DNA of 15,197 nucleotides from an uncultured Actinomycetes bacterium. GTDB lineage: Bacteria; Actinomycetota; Actinomycetes; Nanopelagicales; Nanopelagicaceae. Below, piece by piece: positions 1 to 6,266 of the stretch. Every line of letters begins with the position of its first letter. Positions within the stretch are counted from its first letter, which is position 1. Location: positions 1-15,197 of the forward strand of contig CAIUBS010000043.1 of assembly GCA_903897475.1 (NCBI GenBank). The letters run 5' to 3'. Below the pieces are notes generated by a model, which was not told where the DNA came from, ran no database searches, and saw nothing but the letters and a program-made list of their open reading frames with translations. The position numbers were made by a program, and so were the translations under genes.

Positions 1-1
1 A

Positions 2-829
2 CTAACTTACGAGCGATCTGCTCGCTTCTGCTAAGCGATTACTTATGGTGCCATCAATGACATCATCGGCATATCGAATGGATATGCCTCCTAAAACCTT
101 TGGATCAATCTCAACATTTATGTGCACTTGTCTGCCCATTTGTTTGGTAAGCGCTGCGATTAGTGAACTCTTTTGTGATTCAGTAAGAGCCACCGCACTC
201 TTTACATGAGCAACTAATCGATTACGGCTGGTAGAAACATAATGTGAGTAGGTAGCCAATGTGGCATCGATATTTCGACCACGACGTAGGGCCACAACCC
301 GAGTAAGTAGATTTAAAGTAGAACTTACATACTTGCCCTTTATCACTGACTCTAACAGCGATTGCTTGCCGGCATCAGACTCAGCTGAGGAGTTTAATAC
401 CTGACGAAACTCCGGGTTTGCTACCAATAGTTGTGCAAAATCAAACAATTGGCTCTCAACCAACTCTAATTCATTATTTTTATCCGCCACATAACTTTCA
501 GCCTCAACCGCTAAATTCTCAATTGCATCTGCTATTTCAGATGGTGAGGACCATCGAAGTGATACAGCTTGAGTGAATAATGAGGTAGCAGCAGCACCTA
601 GATTTTTTCCAAATAAATTTGAAATTAGCTCACTCTTTGCCGCCGTATCTCTAGAGTTATCGGTCAATGCTCGACGTAATCCAACTGATGAGCTTAAAAC
701 TTCAAGAATTGCAAATAAATTATTAGCAAATTGAGCGGAGTCAGCAACGGAGAGTTTACTTATACTCTCTGCTAACGCTTTTCGCAGAGTAATTACTGAT
801 GCTCTACTGGTTCCGCCCAAAATTTTCAT
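2..829 (-). CDS. atpH: F1Fo ATP synthase delta subunit, long actinobacterial form
   Basis: Peripheral-stalk protein that joins the top of the F1 head to the b subunits. The reading frame is complete: ATG at 829 and a TAG stop at positions 4-2. At 275 residues it is about 100 longer than the E. coli protein (177), which fits the long delta of non-mycobacterial Actinobacteria. The canonical C-terminal part is recognisable near residues 235-265, with DPKVLGGISIRY. The extra length comes from a second copy of the N-terminal domain: residues 51-92 and 141-182 align without gaps, sharing for example the pairs R52/R142, K65/K155, L68/L158 and LR 91-92/181-182. It starts 2 nt after the atpF stop, so translation is probably coupled. 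atpA should follow outside the window. The identification is firm. Confidence 0.95.
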   Translation of the reverse strand: MKILGGTSRASVITLRKALAESISKLSVADSAQFANNLFAILEVLSSSVGLRRALTDNSRDTAAKSELISNLFGKNLGAAATSLFTQAVSLRWSSPSEIADAIENLAVEAESYVADKNNELELVESQLFDFAQLLVANPEFRQVLNSSAESDAGKQSLLESVIKGKYVSSTLNLLTRVVALRRGRNIDATLATYSHYVSTSRNRLVAHVKSAVALTESQKSSLIAALTKQMGRQVHINVEIDPKVLGGISIRYADDVIDGTISNRLAEASRSLVS

Positions 830-831
830 AA

Positions 832-1371
832 TTACTTACTCTTCTCCAAGTCTGCAATAAATCGATCCACGATGCGAGATTGACGGACCTGGTCATCCAA
901 TGCTTCTCCGACAATCTTTCCTGCCAATTCAGTCGCTAATGCGCCAACTTCATTACGCAGCGCAGTAACTGCTTGTTGACGTTCTGCTTCAATTGCAGCA
1001 GTTGCTGCAGCGGTAATTCTGGCTGCTTCTTCTGCGGCTTTGGCACGCAAATCTTCAATTATTGCCGCCCCTTGAACTCTTGCATCTTCACGAATTTTTT
1101 GTGCCTCACCCCGAGCTTCATTTAATTGTGTTGTGTACTGAGTAAGTGCACGTTCAGCTTCAAGTTGAGCCCGTTCAGCTTTTTCCATTCCACCCTGAAT
1201 TGCTTCAGTTCGAGCAGCAAATGCTTTTTCAAACATAGGCACAACTTTTGACCTAAGAACTAGGAATAAAAGTGAAAATGCAATAAAACCAACGATTAAC
1301 TCCGCAGTATGCGGAACTAATGGGTTAGCGCCCTCACCAGCTGCCCAATTATTAAACTTAATTAAAGTCAT
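832..1371 (-). CDS. atpF: F1Fo ATP synthase b subunit
   Basis: Membrane-anchored stator subunit of 179 residues. One hydrophobic segment at about residues 22-40 (GFIAFSLLFLVLR) anchors the protein. It is followed by a long charged, Ala/Glu/Arg-rich helix (about 45-165) typical of the b-dimer coiled coil that reaches up to delta. The ATG at 1371 has a purine-rich stretch (GGCGAGAG) about 11 nt upstream, and the hydrophobic anchor begins at the expected distance from this start. It lies 20 nt after atpE and 2 nt before atpH. Because a separate full-length delta gene follows, this is not the mycobacterial layout in which b and delta are fused. Confidence 0.96.
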   Translation of the reverse strand: MTLIKFNNWAAGEGANPLVPHTAELIVGFIAFSLLFLVLRSKVVPMFEKAFAARTEAIQGGMEKAERAQLEAERALTQYTTQLNEARGEAQKIREDARVQGAAIIEDLRAKAAEEAARITAAATAAIEAERQQAVTALRNEVGALATELAGKIVGEALDDQVRQSRIVDRFIADLEKSK

Positions 1372-1391
1372 GTTTTATTTACTCTCGCCTT

Positions 1392-1595
1392 TTATAGTAC
1401 GAAAGCTAAAACCAGACCGAATAGCGCCAAAGCCTCTGCAAGTGCGAAGCCCAGGAATGCAATCGGCTGCAAAACAGATCTTGCCTCAGGTTGGCGTGCA
1501 ACACCGCTTATATACGCAGCGAAAATCATGCCAGTTGCGATTGCAGGTCCGATTGCAGATAGGCCATAACCGACCAGGTTGAGTGTGCCTGTCAT
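1392..1595 (-). CDS. atpE: F1Fo ATP synthase c subunit (proton-translocating ring)
   Basis: Hairpin of two membrane helices that oligomerises into the rotor ring. Seen: helix 1 at about residues 8-31, the polar loop RQPE at 34-37, and helix 2 at about 42-66 with the essential carboxylate E54 in LGFALAEALALFG. E54 is 20 residues after the loop arginine, as in well-studied c subunits. The residue after E54 is Ala and the position of the Na+-ligand Gln is Thr21, so the sodium signature is absent and proton coupling is expected. At 67 residues it is shorter than usual: from memory Streptomyces is about 76 and Mycobacterium 81. The helix 1 glycine motif is partly Ala (G16, A18, A20, G22, A26). The ATG at 1595 has AAGGA about 8 nt upstream. 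Confidence 0.96.
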   Translation of the reverse strand: MTGTLNLVGYGLSAIGPAIATGMIFAAYISGVARQPEARSVLQPIAFLGFALAEALALFGLVLAFVL

Positions 1596-1637
1596 TTTCT
1601 TTTCCTTCTTTCTTTGTTTGTTGTTACTTTGGTTTTT
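1596..1637 (-). promoter_or_regulatory. A-rich translation-initiation region in front of atpE
   Basis: The 42 nt between the atpB stop and the atpE ATG contain, on the transcript strand, 30 A, 6 G, 5 C and one T by hand count. The stretch ends in AAGGAAAAGAAA before the ATG. Such a sequence cannot fold on itself, so it should leave the ribosome site open. The c subunit is needed in many copies per complex, and in E. coli the atpE initiation region is known to be unusually strong. A translation-enhancer role here is inferred. Confidence 0.5.
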
Positions 1638-2417
1638 TTAGTGCTCATCCGCCAACGCACCCGCAATATAGAGGGCAGTTAGAAGAGTAAAGATATACGC
1701 CTGTAGGCATTGGACCATAAACTCAAAGAAAGTTAAGGCGATACCGAAGGCAAAAGCAAAAGGCGAAACCAGCTTGAGGCCAATTACGCCCTGTAATAAA
1801 TGCTCCCCACCTAAAATAAATACTAATAGCAGTAGGTGGCCAGCAAACATATTTGCAAATAGACGAAGTGATAGCGTCAGCGGTCGAACGAGGAAGTAAG
1901 TTGCAATTTCAATTGGGGTCAAAAGAATATACACAGGTTTTGGTACACCTGGCATAAACATTATTTCCTTTAAGTAGGCGATTAATCCTTTGTGCTTAAT
2001 AGCTACATAGTGGAAAATAACAAATGTAAATAGAGCAAGAACATATGGAAAACTAACGCGCGACATTGTTGGAAATTGCAAGAACGGAATAATTCCAAAG
2101 AGGTTATTAGTTAAAATAAATGTAAATAAGGTAAATAAGTATGGGACAAACCTCATAAACTCATGTCCTATTACATCTCGAGCCAAGTCATTTCTCACAA
2201 ATGAATAGATGCTCTCACCGGCAAATTGAAATTTTGATGGCACAACTGCAGCCTTACGGGCTGAGAGAATAAAAAAGACTGAAATTAAAATTACTGAAAA
2301 GAATGCTAGAAATACTGGTTTTGTGGTAAATGGGTTATCACCAAAGACTGGGGGTAAATTAAAATCGGCAGTGCTTGGTGGTTTGAAACCATCCTCGCTT
2401 GCTAGATACACGCCCAC
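1638..2417 (-). CDS. atpB: F1Fo ATP synthase a subunit
   Basis: Membrane subunit that carries the two proton half-channels and faces the c ring; 259 residues with at least five hydrophobic segments. The signature LSLRLFANMFAGHLLL contains the essential arginine R185 and N189. The last helix carries LQAYIFTLLTALYI with Q239, matching E. coli Q252. The start is GTG at 2417: GGAG lies six bases upstream and the expected short periplasmic N-terminal segment follows. It is the first gene of the atpBEFH run, preceded by a 149-nt spacer with a possible promoter and hairpins. The atpE gene follows after 42 nt. Confidence 0.96.
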   Translation of the reverse strand: MGVYLASEDGFKPPSTADFNLPPVFGDNPFTTKPVFLAFFSVILISVFFILSARKAAVVPSKFQFAGESIYSFVRNDLARDVIGHEFMRFVPYLFTLFTFILTNNLFGIIPFLQFPTMSRVSFPYVLALFTFVIFHYVAIKHKGLIAYLKEIMFMPGVPKPVYILLTPIEIATYFLVRPLTLSLRLFANMFAGHLLLLVFILGGEHLLQGVIGLKLVSPFAFAFGIALTFFEFMVQCLQAYIFTLLTALYIAGALADEH

Positions 2418-2452
2418 TTATATCTCCTGATTTTTGAATTTCTTGACTGACC

Positions 2453-2474
2453 TAGCCGGAGGGAAAAGCGGCTA
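2453..2474 (-). other. Hairpin in the atpB leader
   Basis: A perfect 6-bp GC-rich stem, TAGCCG pairing with CGGCTA, closes a 10-nt loop 35 nt upstream of the atpB start. A second small stem, GGG-TTTCG-CCC (2486-2476), lies next to it, and ACCTA/TAGGT (2494-2490 with 2454-2450) could close the whole element. This patch is clearly richer in G+C than its surroundings. It may be a leader structure at the 5' end of the atp mRNA. Function is unknown. Confidence 0.35.
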
Positions 2475-2485
2475 CGGGCGAAACC

Positions 2486-2513
2486 CTATTAGGTAAGGAT
2501 GGTTAAAGTGAAA
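2486..2513 (-). promoter_or_regulatory. Weak promoter candidate for atpBEFH
   Basis: On the minus strand TTTCAC (2513-2508) and TAATAG (2491-2486) are 16 nt apart and loosely resemble -35 and -10 boxes. Transcription would start near 2479, just ahead of the 2453-2474 hairpin. Both boxes match the consensus only partly, so this is a suggestion based mainly on position between a terminator-like repeat and atpB. Confidence 0.22.
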
Positions 2514-2523
2514 TTAGGAGAGG

Positions 2524-2570
2524 TTAAAATCACCCACCTAATCCTCAGAGTTAGTTTTTGGTGATTTTAA
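2524..2570 (-). terminator. Terminator-like inverted repeat at the end of the AtpZ-like gene
   Basis: A perfect 11-bp inverted repeat, TTAAAATCACC (2570-2560 on the transcript strand) and GGTGATTTTAA (2534-2524), flanks a 25-nt loop. The stop codon TAA of the upstream gene lies inside the 5' arm. With the A-run in one arm and the T-run in the other, the core ATCACC/GGTGAT followed by TTTT resembles a weak bidirectional intrinsic terminator. The loop is long and the stem AT-rich, so it may terminate only partly or act as an mRNA 3'-end stabiliser. Confidence 0.42.
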
Positions 2571-2791
2571 TCGCGTCCAAAGCGAAGCCATACTAGGTAA
2601 ATTGATGCCCCAGCACCTAGAAGTAAACCCACTAAGGCAAAGTATGAGGTATCAAGCCACTGATCGACTCCCCAGCCTATCCCACCCCAAATCACAAGTC
2701 CGGACAATAAATAACCAACAATTGACCAGAGTGCATTTTCTTCATTCTTTGAATTATTTAGATCGCCACTATTAGGAGTCTTTTCACTCAC
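2567..2791 (-). CDS. Small AtpZ/AtpI-family membrane protein
   Basis: A 74-residue protein with a polar, Asn/Glu-rich N-terminus (1-20) and two membrane helices at about 21-40 and 50-68. The hinge GWGVDQWLDTSYFALVGLLLG matches the small AtpZ-type proteins (putative F1Fo-associated Mg2+/Ca2+ transporter family) found upstream of atp operons. Those proteins have been linked to c-ring assembly or Mg2+ supply, but their function is not settled. The start is GTG at 2791, overlapping the TGA stop of atpI by 4 nt (GTGA), with AAGGAG 7 nt upstream. Coupling to atpI and closeness to atpB support a role in ATP synthase biogenesis. The family call rests on motif and context only. Confidence 0.75.
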   Translation of the reverse strand: MSEKTPNSGDLNNSKNEENALWSIVGYLLSGLVIWGGIGWGVDQWLDTSYFALVGLLLGAGASIYLVWLRFGRD

Positions 2792-3219
2792 AATTTTTCT
2801 CCTTCTGTCTCGGGCAAAGGCAGCTGAACCTTTAGCTTAAAAAAAGATCTAACCTCTCCAAATAACCACGCCATCGTAATCAAAATTGCACAGATTGCAA
2901 AACTCTCACGATCCACCATACTGCGTTCAGTATATTTTGTGACCAAAAGAAGGAATACACCCATAAATATAACCTTGGCAAAGTATGAAAACATTGCCAA
3001 CGCCATTGTTGCCATAGGGTCTAAATTTCGAGAAATTCGCGCAACTAATAAATTAATACTGAAGAAAACTATTACAGTCACCGTCGCTAAAGCTGCACCA
3101 ACTGCTCCAGATTTACCATTTAAGTAACTCAAAATAATTAAACATATAAGGGCGGTAACCGAGGCTGGAAATAATGCTCCCCGCCAAAGTTGAGTATCGC
3201 TGAATTTAGTTTTTGACAT
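2788..3219 (-). CDS. atpI: AtpI-like ATP synthase accessory membrane protein
   Basis: A 143-residue protein with four hydrophobic segments at about residues 15-33, 38-60, 72-94 and 106-124 and a charged C-terminal tail. Sequence conservation in this family is low. The layout (short polar start, four helices, motif-poor) and the position between wecA and atpB match the actinobacterial protein usually called ATP synthase protein I. AtpI is proposed to help assemble the c ring; this is family knowledge and not visible in the sequence. The ATG at 3219 overlaps the wecA TAA stop by 1 nt (TAATG), and its TGA overlaps the next GTG start, so three genes are translationally linked. Confidence 0.75.
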   Translation of the reverse strand: MSKTKFSDTQLWRGALFPASVTALICLIILSYLNGKSGAVGAALATVTVIVFFSINLLVARISRNLDPMATMALAMFSYFAKVIFMGVFLLLVTKYTERSMVDRESFAICAILITMAWLFGEVRSFFKLKVQLPLPETEGEKL

Positions 3220-4301
3220 TAGAGTAGTGAACTATCTTTTATATTTTTTATAATGAATATTGAAAAACTAAATATTAAGGCACCAGATAAAATTGCAAAC
3301 CAAACTGGTAAAAAAGCTGCAATAACAGTTGGTAGAGCAAACATTGCAGTCCAAAGATATAAAATGACCGTAGTTCTTTGTTGAGTCAAACCTAATCTCA
3401 TAATTCGGTGATGCAAATGTTCACGATCAGCATCAAAGGGTGACCTACCCGCCTTTAATCTTCTAATAATTGCCATAACAAAATCAAGCAGTGGAATTGC
3501 CAGAATTGAAAATGGCAGAAGTAACGGTAGCAATGCATTTCCACCATTTTCCTCGTTTATAGCCGAAGCATCTACCTGACCCGTTAAAGTAATTGCAGAT
3601 GCACTGATTAGTAGCCCTAAAAACATTGCGCCTGAGTCACCCATAAAAATTTGGGCTGGATGAAAATTGTGTGGCAAAAATCCAAGGCAAAGTCCTATAA
3701 CGACCGCGGTAATTAGTGATGGTGCTCCTGCACGGTTTAGGCCATTAATAACTGCCAGTAGATATGAAAAGGCAAAAAATGAAGCTGCACAAATAAGTAC
3801 GATTCCAGTTGCTAAGCCATCTAAACCATCGACAAAGTTAATTGCGTTAATAACTACCATTACAAATAAGACCGTTAGTAATTGCCCAATATTAGTAGGT
3901 AAGGTAGTAATGCCATTAATTGGTAACCATAAAATTTGAATACCATAAATTAACAATATTCCAGCAGATAGTGCTTGTCCGGCAAATTTTGTAATCGGAT
4001 CTAGATCAAATCTATCATCGAGCATTCCTATAAATAGTATAAAAGTACCACTTAAGAAAATTCCAATGGCTTCTCGGCCAAAAGATTTATTTATAAGAGG
4101 TAAATAATTTGCTATTACTAAAGTTAAAGCCATGGCAAACCACATTGCCAGCCCGCCCCATCTTGGAGTTGGCTCTCGATGAACATCTCTAGTTCTGATT
4201 GCCGCTACTGCTCCAGATTTAATAGCTAAATCACGAACTAAAGGAGTTATCAGGTAGGTAATAATCGCTGCAAGTAAAACTGTAACAAGGTACTCGCGCA
4301 T
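3219..4301 (-). CDS. wecA: Polyprenyl-phosphate GlcNAc-1-phosphate transferase (WecA/MraY family)
   Basis: Integral membrane enzyme expected to transfer a sugar-1-phosphate, most likely GlcNAc-1-P, from its UDP form to a C50/C55 polyprenyl phosphate, the first step of a lipid-linked cell-wall or surface glycan. Family motifs visible in order: GMLDDRFDLDP with the catalytic D95-D96, NFVDGLDG (155-162) with N155, D158 and D161, GDSG (221-224), and DREHLHHR (292-299), the WecA-type cytoplasmic His loop that distinguishes it from true MraY. About eleven membrane segments over 360 residues, the usual length. Actinobacteria carry this gene (rfe, or wecA as in Mycobacterium) between glyA and atpI, as here. 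It starts with ATG 10 nt after glyA; AGAG in the spacer is the likely ribosome site. Confidence 0.88.
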   Translation of the reverse strand: MREYLVTVLLAAIITYLITPLVRDLAIKSGAVAAIRTRDVHREPTPRWGGLAMWFAMALTLVIANYLPLINKSFGREAIGIFLSGTFILFIGMLDDRFDLDPITKFAGQALSAGILLIYGIQILWLPINGITTLPTNIGQLLTVLFVMVVINAINFVDGLDGLATGIVLICAASFFAFSYLLAVINGLNRAGAPSLITAVVIGLCLGFLPHNFHPAQIFMGDSGAMFLGLLISASAITLTGQVDASAINEENGGNALLPLLLPFSILAIPLLDFVMAIIRRLKAGRSPFDADREHLHHRIMRLGLTQQRTTVILYLWTAMFALPTVIAAFLPVWFAILSGALIFSFSIFIIKNIKDSSLL

Positions 4302-4311
4302 CTAGATCTCT

Positions 4312-5592
4312 TTAAATACTTGGCTCTTGATAAACTGGAAATTTCTTAGTCAACTGGTGTATTTCAGATCTAATCGCCTGTGCTTTATTGCCATCATCGC
4401 CATCCTTGATTGCACGTGCTATTAATCCTGCAATCAACTTCATCTCATCCTTGCCCATGCCCTGAGTTGTAGTAGCTGCAGTTCCTACTCTTATACCGCT
4501 GGTAACTGCTGGGCTCTCTGGATCAAAAGGAATTGAATTCTTATTTAGAGAAATTCCTGATTTACCACACCTTTCATCGGCGACTTTTCCATTAACTCCA
4601 GTAGATCTAATATCAATTAAAGCCAAATGTGTTTGAGTTCCACCAGAGACCGCGCGCATTCCTTCATTTTGTAATTCACTGGCAAGTGTTTGGCAATTTT
4701 CAATTACTTTCTTTGCATAACTTTGATAGGCCGCAGTAGCACATTCTTTTAGAACCACCGCTTTGCCTGCGACCGCACTCATAATTGGTCCGCCTTGCAT
4801 GCCTGGAAATACCGCTTTATCTATTGCTGCAGCATGCTTTTCTTTGGAAAGAATCATTCCGCCGCGAGGTCCACGCAAAACTTTATGAGTTGTAAATGAA
4901 ACAACATCTGCGTATGGCACAGGTGATGGAATAGCTTTACCTGCTACTAAGCCAATAAAGTGCGCTGCATCAACCCACATTATGGCTCCAACTTCATCGC
5001 AAATTTGCCGAACTTTTTCAAAATCAATCAGACTTGGATATGCAGTAGCTCCAGAGCAGATCATCTTTGGTTTATGTTCAATAGCTAGATCTCGTAATTG
5101 ATCGTAATCAATTAGTTCATTATCTTGACGGACGCCATATGAAACTACATTAAACCACTTGCCAGAGAAGTTAACTTTTGATCCATGTGTTAGATGCCCA
5201 CCATGAGGTAAGGACATCGCTAATACGGTGTCTCCCGGTTTTGTAAATGCTTGGTAAACAGCAACATTTGCACTAGCCCCTGAATGCGGTTGCAAATTAG
5301 CATGTTCTGCACCAAATAATTCTTTAGCTCGTTGAATACCAATAACTTCAACCTTATCTACTTCTTCGCATCCACCGTAATATCTTTTACCTGGATAACC
5401 TTCTGCATACTTATTAGATAGCACTGAACCCATCGTCGCTAACACAGCAGAGGATGTAAAATTTTCACTTGCAATTAATTGGATGTCATGGCGTTGGCGC
5501 TCTAATTCTGAGAGAACAACAGATGCAATCTCTGGGTCTTGCCGCTCTAGGGCATTAAAATCTGGACCATAGTATTTTTCACTTCTAGTCAT
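4312..5592 (-). CDS. glyA: Serine hydroxymethyltransferase
   Basis: PLP enzyme of the cytosol that interconverts serine and glycine while charging tetrahydrofolate with a one-carbon unit. The PLP lysine is K237 in SFTTHKVLRGPRGG, next to H236. D208 and H211 in WVDAAHFIGLVAG stack on and hold the cofactor. IQLIASENFTS (38-48) and KYAEGYPGKRYYGG (61-74) are the standard substrate-site blocks. The length of 426 residues is normal. It begins 9 nt after the stop of the YrdC-domain gene and ends 10 nt before wecA, so it sits mid-operon with no promoter of its own in sight. Identification is certain. Confidence 0.98.
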   Translation of the reverse strand: MTRSEKYYGPDFNALERQDPEIASVVLSELERQRHDIQLIASENFTSSAVLATMGSVLSNKYAEGYPGKRYYGGCEEVDKVEVIGIQRAKELFGAEHANLQPHSGASANVAVYQAFTKPGDTVLAMSLPHGGHLTHGSKVNFSGKWFNVVSYGVRQDNELIDYDQLRDLAIEHKPKMICSGATAYPSLIDFEKVRQICDEVGAIMWVDAAHFIGLVAGKAIPSPVPYADVVSFTTHKVLRGPRGGMILSKEKHAAAIDKAVFPGMQGGPIMSAVAGKAVVLKECATAAYQSYAKKVIENCQTLASELQNEGMRAVSGGTQTHLALIDIRSTGVNGKVADERCGKSGISLNKNSIPFDPESPAVTSGIRVGTAATTTQGMGKDEMKLIAGLIARAIKDGDDGNKAQAIRSEIHQLTKKFPVYQEPSI

Positions 5593-5601
5593 GGGCTTAG
5601 C

Positions 5602-6261
5602 CTAAAGGTTTGCTGAAGAAATAGAAGGTATTAGTGGTTGTAATTTAGAAATAGATACCGCACCTTCTCGTACAAGTGTGATCTCATTCTCAGAAAACTT
5701 GAGCACGGTGGTCGGTGCACCAATCTCTAAAATTCCTTCATCAAATATGGCTCTTACATCTCCTTCTCTAATAATAATCTCTGATAAGTCTGTGATGGCA
5801 GGTTTTCCAGAAAATGCTATTGATGCAGTTGCAAGTGGGCCCACTTTTTCTAGAACTTTATTTAGAAACTCTTTTTTTGGGACTCGAACATTTATAAATC
5901 CTAATCTTCGCTCATCACCAAGATCCCAACTAACTCCACCTTGAGCTTTTAAAGTTACTGAAAGTAGGCCGGGCCAAAAACTACTTAAAACATCCTTTTG
6001 TAACTGAGTAAGTGGTGCTGCAATTCCTGTTAACACATCAATATTTTTGATAAAAACTTGGGCAGCAACCCCAGCTGCATCACCTCTTAGGATATGTATG
6101 GTTTTAACCGCCTGGGCATCAAAAGCATCTGCCAAATAAACGTATCCGAATTCAGCAGCAACTATTATCACTTCACCTGCATTTAAATATTTAACTGCAG
6201 CTGCCACAGCCTCATCAAATTTAGATGGATCTTTGGTAAATGATCTTATTCGCTCTGCCAT
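5602..6261 (-). CDS. Divergent Sua5/YciO/YrdC-domain protein, probably not a standard TsaC
   Basis: By position (prmC-sua5-glyA) and overall fold pattern this is the actinobacterial Sua5/YrdC gene, whose usual product makes threonylcarbamoyl-AMP for the t6A base of tRNA. Matching segments include ADAFDAQAV (44-52), FWPGLLSVTL (95-104), SWDLGD (111-116), NVRVPKK (124-130) and GPLATASIAFSG (141-152). The ligand-binding motifs are not kept. The usual PTxTVYGxG becomes AAEFGYVYL (35-43), the KGR motif becomes RGD (59-61), and SAN becomes SIA (147-149, Asn to Ala). The gene is intact, 219 residues, without frameshift, and has normal spacing to its neighbours. It may be a retained, altered paralogue with a lost or changed activity. 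A canonical copy should exist elsewhere if t6A is made. Confidence 0.8.
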   Translation of the reverse strand: MAERIRSFTKDPSKFDEAVAAAVKYLNAGEVIIVAAEFGYVYLADAFDAQAVKTIHILRGDAAGVAAQVFIKNIDVLTGIAAPLTQLQKDVLSSFWPGLLSVTLKAQGGVSWDLGDERRLGFINVRVPKKEFLNKVLEKVGPLATASIAFSGKPAITDLSEIIIREGDVRAIFDEGILEIGAPTTVLKFSENEITLVREGAVSISKLQPLIPSISSANL

Positions 6262-6266
6262 ATTAC

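Noticed and set aside
832..1371. Possible b-delta fusion as in mycobacteria.
   Set aside because: atpF ends in a normal TAA and a separate complete delta gene starts 2 nt later; the two are different reading units.
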